DNA of 13,499 bases from an uncultured Elusimicrobiales bacterium. Its GTDB lineage: Bacteria > Elusimicrobiota > Elusimicrobia > Elusimicrobiales > Elusimicrobiaceae. Location of the stretch: assembly GCA_944322775.1 (NCBI GenBank), contig CALUQA010000006.1, positions 1 to 13,499 on the forward strand, read 5' to 3'. This document shows, piece by piece, positions 1 to 8,579 of the stretch. The notes beneath the pieces were generated by a model. That model saw nothing but the letters and a program-made list of their open reading frames with translations, searched no databases and was not told where the DNA came from. Position numbers and translations under genes: made by a program. Position 1 is the first letter of the stretch; each line of letters starts with the position of its first letter.

Positions 1-888
1 GCTGTTGCTTTTATTGGCGCCGAGCTATTTGCCGCTGCAGTAACGGGTTTGAGCAAAGCCTTTTCACTTAAGAAAAATTATCCGGATTTTTTCCTTTTCC
101 GCGCGCGGGTGAATATGGCGCAGGAAAAATACAGCGCCGCCATTGCCGACTATAAAAAATATTTAAATTACCGTCGTAAAACAAGCCTGATTGCGCTGGA
201 TTTGGCGCAGGCCTATTTTTACACCTATAAATATCCTGAAGCGGAAGAAGAGTTGTTTGCCCTGCTGGATAAAGATCCTTCCGACGCGGCGGCCTATTTT
301 TGGCTGGGGCGCATTCGCCAAAACCAGAACCGTTTGGACGAAGCTGTATCTTTCTTCAGCAAAGCCATCAACCGCGACGAAGAATATGCCCAGGCCTATC
401 GCTATCGCGCTTCCGCCTTTAAGGACATGGGCGAGCTGGAAGCCTCGGCCGAGGATTACAGCATGTTGGTGTCTTTGGACCCGCAGGATATTTTTTACAA
501 CCGCCGCGGCCTGGTGTATGAAGAAATGGGCGATTTAAACAAAGCCTTGGCTGATTATAATAAAACCATAGAACTTTCGCCCAAGTGGCCCATTGCTTAC
601 ACCAATCGCGGCTATGTATACCTGAAACAAAAAAAATATAACCAAGCCAAGGCCGATTTTGAAGCAGCCATTAAATTAGACGACAGCCTGCCTACGCCGT
701 ATATCAATCTGGCGGGCGTAAAAAAAAAAAAAAAAAAAGACAAACGCAATGTCTATCGCAATTTGGAAAAAGCGCTTAAGCGCAGCTTCCGCGATTTTGA
801 CTCTTTATACGATGAGGACCGCAAAGGCTGGATGTTTAAAGGCATTAACAAAACGGCCGAGTTCCGCGCGGTAATGTACGATGACTAA
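1..888 (+). CDS. TPR-repeat protein, 5' end outside the window
   Basis: The reading frame is open from base 1 and the first codons (AELFAAAVTGLSKAF) already look like the second helix of a TPR, so the gene starts upstream. A TTG at 49 in the same frame is probably not the real start. I see about six consecutive 34-residue TPR units with the usual pattern (Y..RG.VY...GDL.KALADY...I.L.P), for example the units reading RRGLVYEEMGDLNKALADY and TNRGYVYLKQKKYNQAKADF. TPR arrays are protein-binding scaffolds; the partner cannot be read from the sequence. The last unit (NLAGV...YRNLEKALKR, then DFDSLYDEDRKGW and EFRAVM) resembles the closing repeat of proteins that end in a peF.ell-like tail, so the C-terminus looks complete. 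Its inter-helix turn is replaced by six lysines encoded by a 19-A run. The stop codon overlaps the start of the fluoride-channel gene. Family assignment is secure; function is unknown. Confidence 0.85.
   Translation, partial: AVAFIGAELFAAAVTGLSKAFSLKKNYPDFFLFRARVNMAQEKYSAAIADYKKYLNYRRKTSLIALDLAQAYFYTYKYPEAEEELFALLDKDPSDAAAYFWLGRIRQNQNRLDEAVSFFSKAINRDEEYAQAYRYRASAFKDMGELEASAEDYSMLVSLDPQDIFYNRRGLVYEEMGDLNKALADYNKTIELSPKWPIAYTNRGYVYLKQKKYNQAKADFEAAIKLDDSLPTPYINLAGVKKKKKKDKRNVYRNLEKALKRSFRDFDSLYDEDRKGWMFKGINKTAEFRAVMYDD
720..738 (+). repeat. A19 homopolymer inside the TPR coding sequence
   Basis: Nineteen consecutive A bases encode the end of a Val codon and six Lys codons, at the turn of the last TPR unit. 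Gain of one A would lead to a TAA about 14 codons later (near 777). Loss of one A would read a different tail to a TAA at 872-874. Either change removes the normal C-terminus and alters the distance to the downstream overlapping start. Polymerase or ribosome slippage is plausible on such a tract. An assembly or sequencing miscount is also possible, although the frame is intact as given. Confidence 0.9.
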
Positions 889-1267
889 TATGTTGTTAGG
901 TGCTTTTTTTGCAGGTGCCGGCGGTTTTGTCGGGGCGGCGCTGCGCTACGTGCTTTGCGCGTGGATTTCCGTTTCGGCCGGCAGTTTAGGTTATGCCTGG
1001 GCGACGTTTGCGGTAAATATAATAGGCAGTTTTTTTATCGGGTGGCTCAGCCCGTTTTGGCTGTCTATGCATCACCCGGCCCGCATATTTATGATTGTGG
1101 GCGTGTTGGGCGGTTTTACCACTTTCTCCAGCTTTTCTTCAGACACTATTCACCTGTTGCAAGACGGCCACTTTGGCTGGGCCCTGCTGTATGTGGGCGG
1201 CAGCGTGCTGCTGGGGCTGACGGCGGCGTGGCTGGGTTTTTGGCTGCATATGTATTTGCTTAAATAA
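881..1267 (+). CDS. crcB: Fluoride channel CrcB/FluC
   Basis: A 128-residue inner-membrane protein, the usual length for the dual-topology fluoride channel that expels F- from the cytoplasm as a dimer. Family signatures are all present: GAGGFVGAALRY near residue 12, the WATFAVNIIGSFFIGW helix with its conserved Asn and Gly, and GGFTTFSSFSSDT, the third-helix break that carries the central Na+ site and the Phe/Ser/Thr residues lining the pores. Four hydrophobic helices fit. The ATG at 881 lies inside the end of the upstream TPR gene (ATGACTAA, 8-base overlap) and has no strong ribosome binding site of its own, which suggests translational coupling; an in-frame ATG at 890 is the alternative start. 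I saw no fluoride riboswitch in the TPR coding sequence just upstream, so fluoride-responsive control is not evident here. Family assignment is confident. Confidence 0.95.
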   Translation: MTNMLLGAFFAGAGGFVGAALRYVLCAWISVSAGSLGYAWATFAVNIIGSFFIGWLSPFWLSMHHPARIFMIVGVLGGFTTFSSFSSDTIHLLQDGHFGWALLYVGGSVLLGLTAAWLGFWLHMYLLK

Positions 1268-1447
1268 AATTTTGCTTCTAAAACACTTCTTCTTCGGAAA
1301 AGTTCCTAAAGTCCTATTTTTTTCATAGGCCCAAAATTCAAAAATAGCTTCCCCTTTAGGCCCATGTGCTCTGCCTGGGCGTGGTGTTATACTGTAGGCA
1401 GGATGTGATATTGTGCCAAATTCACTTTCTTATTACAGAGGTCTTTT
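1268..1447. other. Intergenic region with hairpins and repeats between crcB and the giant gene
   Basis: No gene is evident in this 180-base stretch. A hairpin at 1285-1303 (ACTT, bulged C, TTC, loop TTCG, GAAAAGT) has the very stable C(UUCG)G tetraloop. A second small hairpin pairs CCTAT (1313-1317) with ATAGG (1325-1329) around a T7 tract. CCTAAAG (1305-1311) and CTTTAGG (1354-1360) could enclose that hairpin in a longer fold. TAGGCCCA occurs twice (1326-1333 and 1357-1364), and GCCCA at 1360-1364 can pair with TGGGC at 1376-1380. Part of this may terminate the crcB transcript, but no hairpin is followed directly by a T run. The promoter of the next gene occupies the right end. Confidence 0.45.
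1385..1393 (+). promoter_or_regulatory. Extended -10 promoter of the giant gene
   Basis: TGTTATACT is a TGn-TATACT extended -10 element differing from the TATAAT consensus at one base. No convincing -35 is found 16-18 bases upstream, which is common for extended -10 promoters. Transcription would begin near 1400, giving a leader of about 48 bases ahead of the ribosome binding site AGAGGT (1437-1442) and the ATG at 1448. Confidence 0.5.
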
Positions 1448-4400
1448 ATGATTAAAATCCTGTCCGTCTTCTTATCATTTACTATTCTATTTAGTTCTAT
1501 TGCTCCTTCTTATGCGCAAGCTTTATATGATGCTAAAAAACAACAGTCCCGTTATGCTTTTACGACCGACTGGAGCAATGTTGCCTCCGGCAAATGGGAG
1601 CAGTATGGCAATCAATTGACCCAAAGCATGGAAGAGGGCGTGGAACAAGCCCTGCAGCAGGCCTCTGCACAGAAAGCGGAAGATTTGCAGTTGATGAAAG
1701 CGGCACAAAAAGCAAAAGAAGAATATGGCACGGATTATGTTGCCCAGACGGCGGCAAATATTTGGCAGGCTGCCCAAAAAGAAAAAGAAGAAATTTGCTT
1801 AGGAAAAGAATGTTTTAATTTGGTAACCCTCGCAAGAGGGGTTTTTCATGCCGGTTTGAGCGAAGTATGGAACGGACAGAAGGTGGAAGAAATCAGCGCT
1901 TGGAATTATGGCATGGATAAAAAAGGCCAGACCCGTCCCTTGGCTCAGTTGGTGCAAATGGCCGGCGTGTGGGAAAAAGACCGCAAAGCCGCTTCTAACT
2001 ATTTTAAAGGTGTTCTGCAAGTCAAAGGGGTTTGCGAAAAAGGATTTGATATTAAACCCAGCTCTCAAGATGCGGTGGATTACAGCCGTTATGACGAGCC
2101 GCGCTGTGAAGCGGCGTTAGAAAGCATGGCCGCTTTGGCCGTGCTGGGCGGCAGCAGCAACGCAGAGGCTATTTATAATTTCATGAACGACAAAAAGCGG
2201 GAAGCCATGGGTGGCGCGGTGGTAATGCAGGGCGTCACGGCTTTAATGGGTATGAATACCCAAGAATCCTATAACTATTTGACCCGCTTTTTAACCAAAG
2301 ACAGCACGCCCACCTATGCCGGAACGGCATTGGACGAAATCGGCTATGCCACGGTGGAAGGCGTTATCAGCCTGTTCCAAGAAAATGGTAAAGATGTGGC
2401 CGGACGCTATTTGAACTCTTATACGGCCAGATTTGGTTATTTAGACGAGACCGAAGCCAAAAAACAACAGCCCAAGGCAGATTTGTGGATTATTAAACAG
2501 CAAGTGGATTTATTTGGCGGCAGCAAAGACAAATGGCAGCTGCCGGTAGGCAATATTTACGAAGACGTGGGCAATATGATTGCCGCAGACGTAAAGAATG
2601 CCCGCAGCAGAGACCTTGCCAAGCAAATTTTTGCCGCTTCGCAAGACAGCAAATTAGGGCGCTTTCCCTTCCCGTTGCTGACGGGGTTGTTAACGGGCAA
2701 TAAAGGGGCGTGGACTTATCAGTATGGCGGAAAAGAAGCCATTGCCGCGCTTAAACGCCTGCAAAAAGTTGATTTTACCGATTTGAATGAAGGCTCTCAG
2801 CGCCGTTTGCGCCGCCGTGCCGCCTTGGCCGAGCAGGCGCATGAAGCTTTTACGCCCGTTAAAGTGCCCAGCAGTGTTTTTGATAAACAACGTGAAATGA
2901 TGGCCAATTTGCGCGGCTATTCTTTGGCGCCGGAGTATACCCAGGATACGCGCGTAAGCCGTTATGACAACCGGGATCAGGCCAAATTTGACCGCTATAA
3001 CAACCAAAAAACGGCCCGTGCTTTGGGTCGTTCTGTAGATATTATGATTTTGCTGGTGCTGTTGCCTCGTTTAATACAAGGTTTGTGCAATGTGGGCAGC
3101 CGCGGTATTGCGGCTTTGCGCAATGCAAGCAAACTTAAACAGCCTGTTTCCAAAGCTTCCCGTGTCGTAGCGGCAGCAGGCAAAGTGGAGCAGCCCGCTG
3201 CCCGCGCCGCCGTGCAAACAACCAGAACGGCGGTCAAGGCGGAAAAACCGGCCGCGCAGGCAGCTGCCCAAGCCAGCCAAGCCACGGCTAACGCCTCTAC
3301 TACTCCCAAATATACGCTTGTTGCCATGGAAGACGGCAAAACCGTCAGCCTGGTGCCGGAAGGGGTACAGTTAGAACCGGTTTCTTCCGTTAAAGCAACC
3401 ATTGCTGCTACGGGCGAAGCTTCTGCCCCCATGCAGCGCAGCGTTGCCGAAGCACAAAAAGCAATTTCCGAAATTAAAACAACCGTTGCTAGCCGCTTTA
3501 GCGCAGCAGACCAAGCGGCTTTCCGCAAAACTTTACAAGGCAAACTGGCCCAAGCCAGCAGTGCCAAACGGGCTTCTACCGGCAGCGGCACGCTGACCGT
3601 GCAGGAAAAAGTGGCCCTCTATCAAGACAGTTACAGCCTGATTTACCAGCAGCAGCAAGAAGCCTTGAAAGCTTTGGAACTGGAAGAACAAGCCCGCGCT
3701 TTTGTGGAATACGGCCTTAAAAACCCGACTTCTACCCGCGTGATTCGCCATATTCCGTTTAGAGTAAGAGCGCAGGTTGCCATTTCCGATTTTAATCAAA
3801 ATGTGTGGCAGGCCTTGCGTGGGGTTACCACCAATAAAACGGGTGCCGCCACAGCCTTGTCTTTAGGCGCTATTGGCAACCCCGCTTTTACGGGTGCCAC
3901 CACGGAAATAGGCGCCGTGGCCCGCAGCTTGCAGGCCCCTATTGCCATTGTGGCTGATTATGCAGGCGGTTTGGGTTCCAAAACGCTGCAATTAAGAAAT
4001 TTTGTGGTGCCCGGTTTGAACGCGCCGCGCAATTTGGGGCAGGCGGTTGTCAGCTTGCAGGCTCCCAAAGGTTTGGCGGGCAGTTTTGTCAGCGGGCGTA
4101 TCGGTGCGGCAGACGTGCTGGCGCGGGCTTTGTTCCCGGCCGGCGTGGCCAATTTCTCGGGTAGGTTTAGCCAAGCTGCCATTGCAGATGCTTATCAAGC
4201 AGACCCGGCAGCGGCAGCGGCCATATTTGGCAAGATTTCCGCCGATGAACAGGCTGCGGCAACGGCTGCTGCAGAAGAAAAGGCCGCCCCTGTGGCCGAA
4301 CCGAAGCATGATGCGCAGTTTTTCTCTCAAACGCTGGCCGAACATGATGAAGTGGCGCTGGATAAGCTGTTGGAAGAAGACGAATTTGTTGCGCTCGTTT

Positions 4401-7400
4401 CCACAAAATTGGCCCAAGAGAAAACAAAAGCTTTGCAAGGCCGTCATTGGTTCTCCGGGCGGGTGTTAAAGCAGGAACTGCTTTCTCTGTGGAGAAATAC
4501 CACTGCTGCCTCCGGCAATATGCTGTTAGCCTCCGGTGAAACATTCTCGGAGCAAAACGTATACACAGCCTTTCTGACTGCTTTGCAAAAACAATTGCAA
4601 AGCAATAAGGTTTTGTCTAATGAGGCTAAAGACATTATATGGGCCACCGTCAAGGCAGAAGCGCCTGCCGGTTTGGTGACGGTTTATACGTCCACGGCTG
4701 CCGTGCCGCGCGCGGCCCGCAAATATTTAAATGAGGGCAAAACAGCCGATATTGTTTACGAAAGAGTATCTCTGCCCTCTGTGGACGGCCTGAAAAACTA
4801 TGTTTTAGCCAGAAAATATCATTTTATCCGCACGGAAAGCCATTATTCTTCTAATCAGGAAATTCCTGCCAATGCCACCAAAGAAGAACAAAAGAAAATC
4901 TTGGAGGCAAAAGAAGAAGAAATTAAAGTGGCCCGTGAAAAATCGGACTTAATTGCCGCCCGTGTGTTAGAGGCGGAAAAACTGCCTAAACGGGAAGCCT
5001 TGTTGTGGATTTTGGCCAGTGCCAGCAGCGAAAGCAAAAAATTGCATGCTTATGCCACTATGGTAAAGCTGGGCTATAAGCTGCCCACGGAAAAGGAAGT
5101 TATTGAATTCTACAATGCTTCTTTTGGCCGCACGGTTACGATGAAGCCGTTCTCCAATATTGAACGTGCCGAGTTGCAATTGAAAGGACAGTTGGCCGTG
5201 CGTGAAAACCTCAGCCGTTTGGAAATGATCCCGGCTGACGAACGCGTGCTTTCGTATACCTATGACGATGAAGACTTGCTGCAAATCAGCGAAAAGAAAT
5301 TAAACAGTGTGCTGTATTTGCGTGACGAAATCAATCCTGCCATTCATATCCTTTCCGAAAAAACCGTACATGGCAATACCAGATATCTCAACTATTTGCC
5401 GGCATACTTGCGTTTGCAAAACGGCAGTCTGTCTTCCGAACCGAGAATTTTGCTGCCGCTTTGGCAAAAAAGCACTATAGGCCGAATATTGTCCTTAGGC
5501 CGCAAAGGCGGTTTTGTGGTGCCGCGCGGTTTTGTGGTGGCCTTGGATGAAAGCGGCAAATGGAAACTGGTGGCCAACAGAAGACGCGAGTTTATTTCTT
5601 CTTCTCATTTTAAAAATATGATAGCTTCCATTACGCCGGGCCATCCCTTGCGCAAATGGAAAGGCTCGCCGGAAAAAAGAATTTTGCCTATTGAAACCAA
5701 TTTAAGAACAACGGAAGCGCAGGCTTTGTTCCGCCAGTTGCTTAAAAACAAAGAATTTATGGCAATCCCCATACCGGCGCCGAAAGATCAGTTCTCCAAA
5801 ATGATCAACGAAATTGCTTTGGTGGCCGGGTCCGACACGGGGGCTTCTTTGAGCAGCCAGTTTAAAAAATCCTTCCCCATTACGGAGTTGGGCATTTTGA
5901 TCAGCGGCTTGGGGTATTTGTCGCCTCTGGTATTTAATATGTTTAAAGGGATTATTACCAAATATGGCAATTTCCGGGCCATTCGTGCCGTTTTGTTGGC
6001 TATTTTGGGCGCCAGTGCGCTGGGCTTAGCTTGCGGTATGACCGGTACCTATGTGCTGCCGGAAATGGGTGTGGGGGCACTGGTTCCTTTAACATTCTTC
6101 TTGGTTATGATCAGCGGCGCCAGTATTTTAAGCAGTTTGGCCAGCCCTGTTTTAAAGAATGTATATCAGGACAAAGTGGTATTTGGTGTTAAAAACCTTT
6201 TCTTTACAACCTTAAAAGGTTTTTCTCGCATGGCTGTGGCTGCCATTACGGCTGCATTTGACTTTTTAAACCGTACGGGTATCCCCTGGGTGCTTGCCTT
6301 CCGTGTATGGCTGGAAAAAAAGGCCAATGTACCGGTGGAGGCTCAATTTAACTGGTCTATTGTGGTTGGTTTTGCTGCGGGTCTGGCAGGGTTGGCTTTG
6401 TGGCACTTGTATCACAGCCGTTTGCATACGGAATATAAAGCGGCCAAAAAATTGGAAAAAGAGCAGAATGCTAACCACAAGCAAACTTTGCAGGAGAAAA
6501 GAGCCGAGAAAACGAAAAAGAAAGAAAGCAAACGTTTCTTTAAAGAATTTTTTGCTCCGCAGATGAAGACGATTACCACCCGTTTAGGCATGATTTATAT
6601 GGCCTATGCATTAATTACGTCTGTGGAAATCGGCTTAATGGGCGGCGTATTGTTTAGCCCGGGGTTGGCCTTATTTGTAACCTTTATGGGATACGGGCTT
6701 AACTTTGGCGTACGTATGCTGAGCAACTGGCTGCTTAAAAAACGTATCTTTACGGATGACCAATTAACGGGTTTCTTCCTGCCGTTGATGTCTTTGGGCA
6801 TTATCAGTGCCTTTTTGGCTCCGTATTCCGCCTCTTCGCCGGCTATGTTGCTGGCCAGCTGGGCTTTGATACAAGCTTCTACGGCCACATTTGGCGTGGC
6901 GGAAAATACGCGTATGATGAATATTGTCTCTTCCTACTATAAAAAAGCCAGAGCGGCCGTGCGCCAAAACGAAGATTTAACGGCTAAGGAAAGAGAAAAA
7001 CAATTAATGAACTTGAAGAAAGAAGAAGAAATGCAGAAAAACCAGGCAGCCGCTAAATATAACTTCTTCAACTTCTTGGGTCTTTTGCCTATTCTCTTTA
7101 CGTTGGGCTTAGTGGCCTTGCTTAGAGTAGACGGCGTGGCGGAGTTTATCAATCAGATATCACCTTGGATGTCGCAGTCTGTTGAAATAAGCCAAAAAGT
7201 ACTGGAATCGGAAGGGGAAGCCGTTGCAATGGCCAAAATGAATTCTGACATTGCCCTGCTGCAAATGCTGCGCTATGCGACGATTCCTTCGGTCATCCTT
7301 TCCATTCTGCTGTGCTTGAAAAACTTGGGCATGGAAAAAGACGGCTGGAAACGTATTTTTACCTTGGGCCGCCGTTTGAAAGAAAAAGATATTTTAAAGG

Positions 7401-8431
7401 ACGATGCCACGATTATCAAACAGTTAAATATGTCGGATTTCACGTCTAATTTGCAACATACAAAAGAAGAATTGGCCGAAACAGCCGATAAACTGCTTGA
7501 TCAAGCCCGCGGTTATTCGCATTCTTTAACCTCGGAAGGAAAAATTGCCACCTTGTTAAAAGACGTCATTCACTTAAACAACAGCATGAAAGTTTTTGTG
7601 GATAATGTCCCGCAAGGCGAAAAGTTGTTGGCGGACGAATTGCTCAAACTGCGTATGATTGGCTATAACTTGGATATGTTGCTTAACGGTAACAAAATCC
7701 GCGCTGAACACATACATGTAAGAGGCAACGATGTGTCGTCGGTTCTGCGTGCCGATGCCGAGAAGTTTATCTCGTCCGTCAAAGGCCTGCGCTTTGCCCA
7801 TGACGGGCCGACCAAAGCGTTTGTGGAGCAGTTGGCGCAGATTCGTGAAATGTTCCCGTATGACGACAGCCTGCATAACTTGACGTATCAGTTGGAAGAG
7901 TTCCTGTTTAACCGGGACGACGAAACCTGTGCCAAGATTATTGCAACGCTTAAAAAGCGCTTAACCCTGGCAGCCAAGCGCGAAACGAATGATGCCCGCA
8001 AAGAGGCAATCAATCAATTAAATGACGAAATGTACGCTCAAGGGCAGGAACGTTTGGAACAAATACAGCAAGGCAACCCGGAGGTTCTTGCCAAAGACTT
8101 GCAATATGTAGCCGAAAAGAAACGTTTCGCCAAAGTGAAATATTATGAACGCGCTTTGGACTACGAAAACGAAATGGACAAAATTGCCGCCGAATATAAT
8201 GCAGGAGAAATATACGACAATATCTTGGACGATTATAAACTGTATTATAATTTGACCCTCAGTTCTTTGGAACAGTATATGCAGGCCAATAGAAATACCT
8301 TTGGTGCAACGGAAGAAAACCGTGTTCGTTCTTTCCGTCAGCGTGTGCAGAAAAAATATCAGGACTTTATGCATGGCACCGATGAGGCTGGCACTGCAAC
8401 AAAATCTGCAGGCAAGAGCTCGGCTTATTAA
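1448..8431 (+). CDS. Giant 2327-aa exported/polytopic protein with MFS-like membrane core
   Basis: I do not recognise a named function. The start is supported by AGAGGT six bases upstream and by a clear Sec signal peptide (residues 1-23 or 1-25, ending SYA/AQA). Residues about 26-525 are soluble and helical with HEAT-like repeats; Cys117, Cys122, Cys196 and Cys220 could form disulfides outside the cytoplasm. A lone hydrophobic segment (about 530-550) is followed by an Ala-rich low-complexity linker (about 560-620) and a long mixed region to about 1475. Roughly 10-12 membrane helices cluster at 1480-1960 in two groups separated by Lys/Glu-rich cytoplasmic-looking loops (about 1660-1700 and 1830-1868), an arrangement like a major-facilitator transporter. 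The last 350 residues are charged and helical. It is transcribed alone, from an extended -10 promoter to a strong terminator. A transporter or envelope-organising role is only inference. Confidence 0.8.
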   Translation: MIKILSVFLSFTILFSSIAPSYAQALYDAKKQQSRYAFTTDWSNVASGKWEQYGNQLTQSMEEGVEQALQQASAQKAEDLQLMKAAQKAKEEYGTDYVAQTAANIWQAAQKEKEEICLGKECFNLVTLARGVFHAGLSEVWNGQKVEEISAWNYGMDKKGQTRPLAQLVQMAGVWEKDRKAASNYFKGVLQVKGVCEKGFDIKPSSQDAVDYSRYDEPRCEAALESMAALAVLGGSSNAEAIYNFMNDKKREAMGGAVVMQGVTALMGMNTQESYNYLTRFLTKDSTPTYAGTALDEIGYATVEGVISLFQENGKDVAGRYLNSYTARFGYLDETEAKKQQPKADLWIIKQQVDLFGGSKDKWQLPVGNIYEDVGNMIAADVKNARSRDLAKQIFAASQDSKLGRFPFPLLTGLLTGNKGAWTYQYGGKEAIAALKRLQKVDFTDLNEGSQRRLRRRAALAEQAHEAFTPVKVPSSVFDKQREMMANLRGYSLAPEYTQDTRVSRYDNRDQAKFDRYNNQKTARALGRSVDIMILLVLLPRLIQGLCNVGSRGIAALRNASKLKQPVSKASRVVAAAGKVEQPAARAAVQTTRTAVKAEKPAAQAAAQASQATANASTTPKYTLVAMEDGKTVSLVPEGVQLEPVSSVKATIAATGEASAPMQRSVAEAQKAISEIKTTVASRFSAADQAAFRKTLQGKLAQASSAKRASTGSGTLTVQEKVALYQDSYSLIYQQQQEALKALELEEQARAFVEYGLKNPTSTRVIRHIPFRVRAQVAISDFNQNVWQALRGVTTNKTGAATALSLGAIGNPAFTGATTEIGAVARSLQAPIAIVADYAGGLGSKTLQLRNFVVPGLNAPRNLGQAVVSLQAPKGLAGSFVSGRIGAADVLARALFPAGVANFSGRFSQAAIADAYQADPAAAAAIFGKISADEQAAATAAAEEKAAPVAEPKHDAQFFSQTLAEHDEVALDKLLEEDEFVALVSTKLAQEKTKALQGRHWFSGRVLKQELLSLWRNTTAASGNMLLASGETFSEQNVYTAFLTALQKQLQSNKVLSNEAKDIIWATVKAEAPAGLVTVYTSTAAVPRAARKYLNEGKTADIVYERVSLPSVDGLKNYVLARKYHFIRTESHYSSNQEIPANATKEEQKKILEAKEEEIKVAREKSDLIAARVLEAEKLPKREALLWILASASSESKKLHAYATMVKLGYKLPTEKEVIEFYNASFGRTVTMKPFSNIERAELQLKGQLAVRENLSRLEMIPADERVLSYTYDDEDLLQISEKKLNSVLYLRDEINPAIHILSEKTVHGNTRYLNYLPAYLRLQNGSLSSEPRILLPLWQKSTIGRILSLGRKGGFVVPRGFVVALDESGKWKLVANRRREFISSSHFKNMIASITPGHPLRKWKGSPEKRILPIETNLRTTEAQALFRQLLKNKEFMAIPIPAPKDQFSKMINEIALVAGSDTGASLSSQFKKSFPITELGILISGLGYLSPLVFNMFKGIITKYGNFRAIRAVLLAILGASALGLACGMTGTYVLPEMGVGALVPLTFFLVMISGASILSSLASPVLKNVYQDKVVFGVKNLFFTTLKGFSRMAVAAITAAFDFLNRTGIPWVLAFRVWLEKKANVPVEAQFNWSIVVGFAAGLAGLALWHLYHSRLHTEYKAAKKLEKEQNANHKQTLQEKRAEKTKKKESKRFFKEFFAPQMKTITTRLGMIYMAYALITSVEIGLMGGVLFSPGLALFVTFMGYGLNFGVRMLSNWLLKKRIFTDDQLTGFFLPLMSLGIISAFLAPYSASSPAMLLASWALIQASTATFGVAENTRMMNIVSSYYKKARAAVRQNEDLTAKEREKQLMNLKKEEEMQKNQAAAKYNFFNFLGLLPILFTLGLVALLRVDGVAEFINQISPWMSQSVEISQKVLESEGEAVAMAKMNSDIALLQMLRYATIPSVILSILLCLKNLGMEKDGWKRIFTLGRRLKEKDILKDDATIIKQLNMSDFTSNLQHTKEELAETADKLLDQARGYSHSLTSEGKIATLLKDVIHLNNSMKVFVDNVPQGEKLLADELLKLRMIGYNLDMLLNGNKIRAEHIHVRGNDVSSVLRADAEKFISSVKGLRFAHDGPTKAFVEQLAQIREMFPYDDSLHNLTYQLEEFLFNRDDETCAKIIATLKKRLTLAAKRETNDARKEAINQLNDEMYAQGQERLEQIQQGNPEVLAKDLQYVAEKKRFAKVKYYERALDYENEMDKIAAEYNAGEIYDNILDDYKLYYNLTLSSLEQYMQANRNTFGATEENRVRSFRQRVQKKYQDFMHGTDEAGTATKSAGKSSAY

Positions 8432-8438
8432 TAAGCCG
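8421..8438. repeat. 18-bp perfect palindrome over the giant gene's stop codon
   Basis: CGGCTTATTAATAAGCCG is a perfect 18-base palindrome that contains the TAA stop (8429-8431). As RNA it could form a short stem closed by a few A/U bases, but the true terminator lies 26 bases further on. It could be a mild 3'-end structure, a protein-binding site or coincidence. Confidence 0.6.
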
Positions 8439-8463
8439 TAGTTTCTCTGCACGGATTATATAG

Positions 8464-8502
8464 ACAAAAAAGATACTTCTTTGCATGAAGTATCTTTTTT
8501 GT
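8464..8502. terminator. Bidirectional intrinsic terminator between converging genes
   Basis: A 16-base arm (8464-8479, ACAAAAAAGATACTTC) pairs perfectly with its complement (8487-8502, GAAGTATCTTTTTTGT) around the 7-base loop TTTGCAT. One arm carries A6 and the other T6, so each strand has a stem followed by a U-run. It therefore fits termination of both the giant plus-strand gene (stop at 8431) and the minus-strand DnaB-like gene (stop at 8580). The 77 bases between this and 8580 hold nothing else I can support. Confidence 0.9.
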
Positions 8503-8579
8503 TGTAAACCCCAGTTATTTAAGAGATTGCTGATAACAGCTGACTACTGGAGAGAATGTTTGTGTTTAATAAGCAACTC

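Noticed and set aside
49..888. TTG at 49 as the start of the TPR gene
   Set aside because: The frame is open to base 1 and the preceding residues continue the TPR helix pattern, so the start is outside the window.
2995..3591. 198-aa minus-strand frame inside the giant gene
   Set aside because: It is an Ala-rich antisense shadow of the low-complexity linker, with no ribosome binding site or recognisable domain.
3992..4447. Long overlapping frames of about 140-150 aa on both strands inside the giant gene
   Set aside because: Arg/Trp/Pro-rich compositions typical of out-of-frame readings of a real gene, with no start signals.
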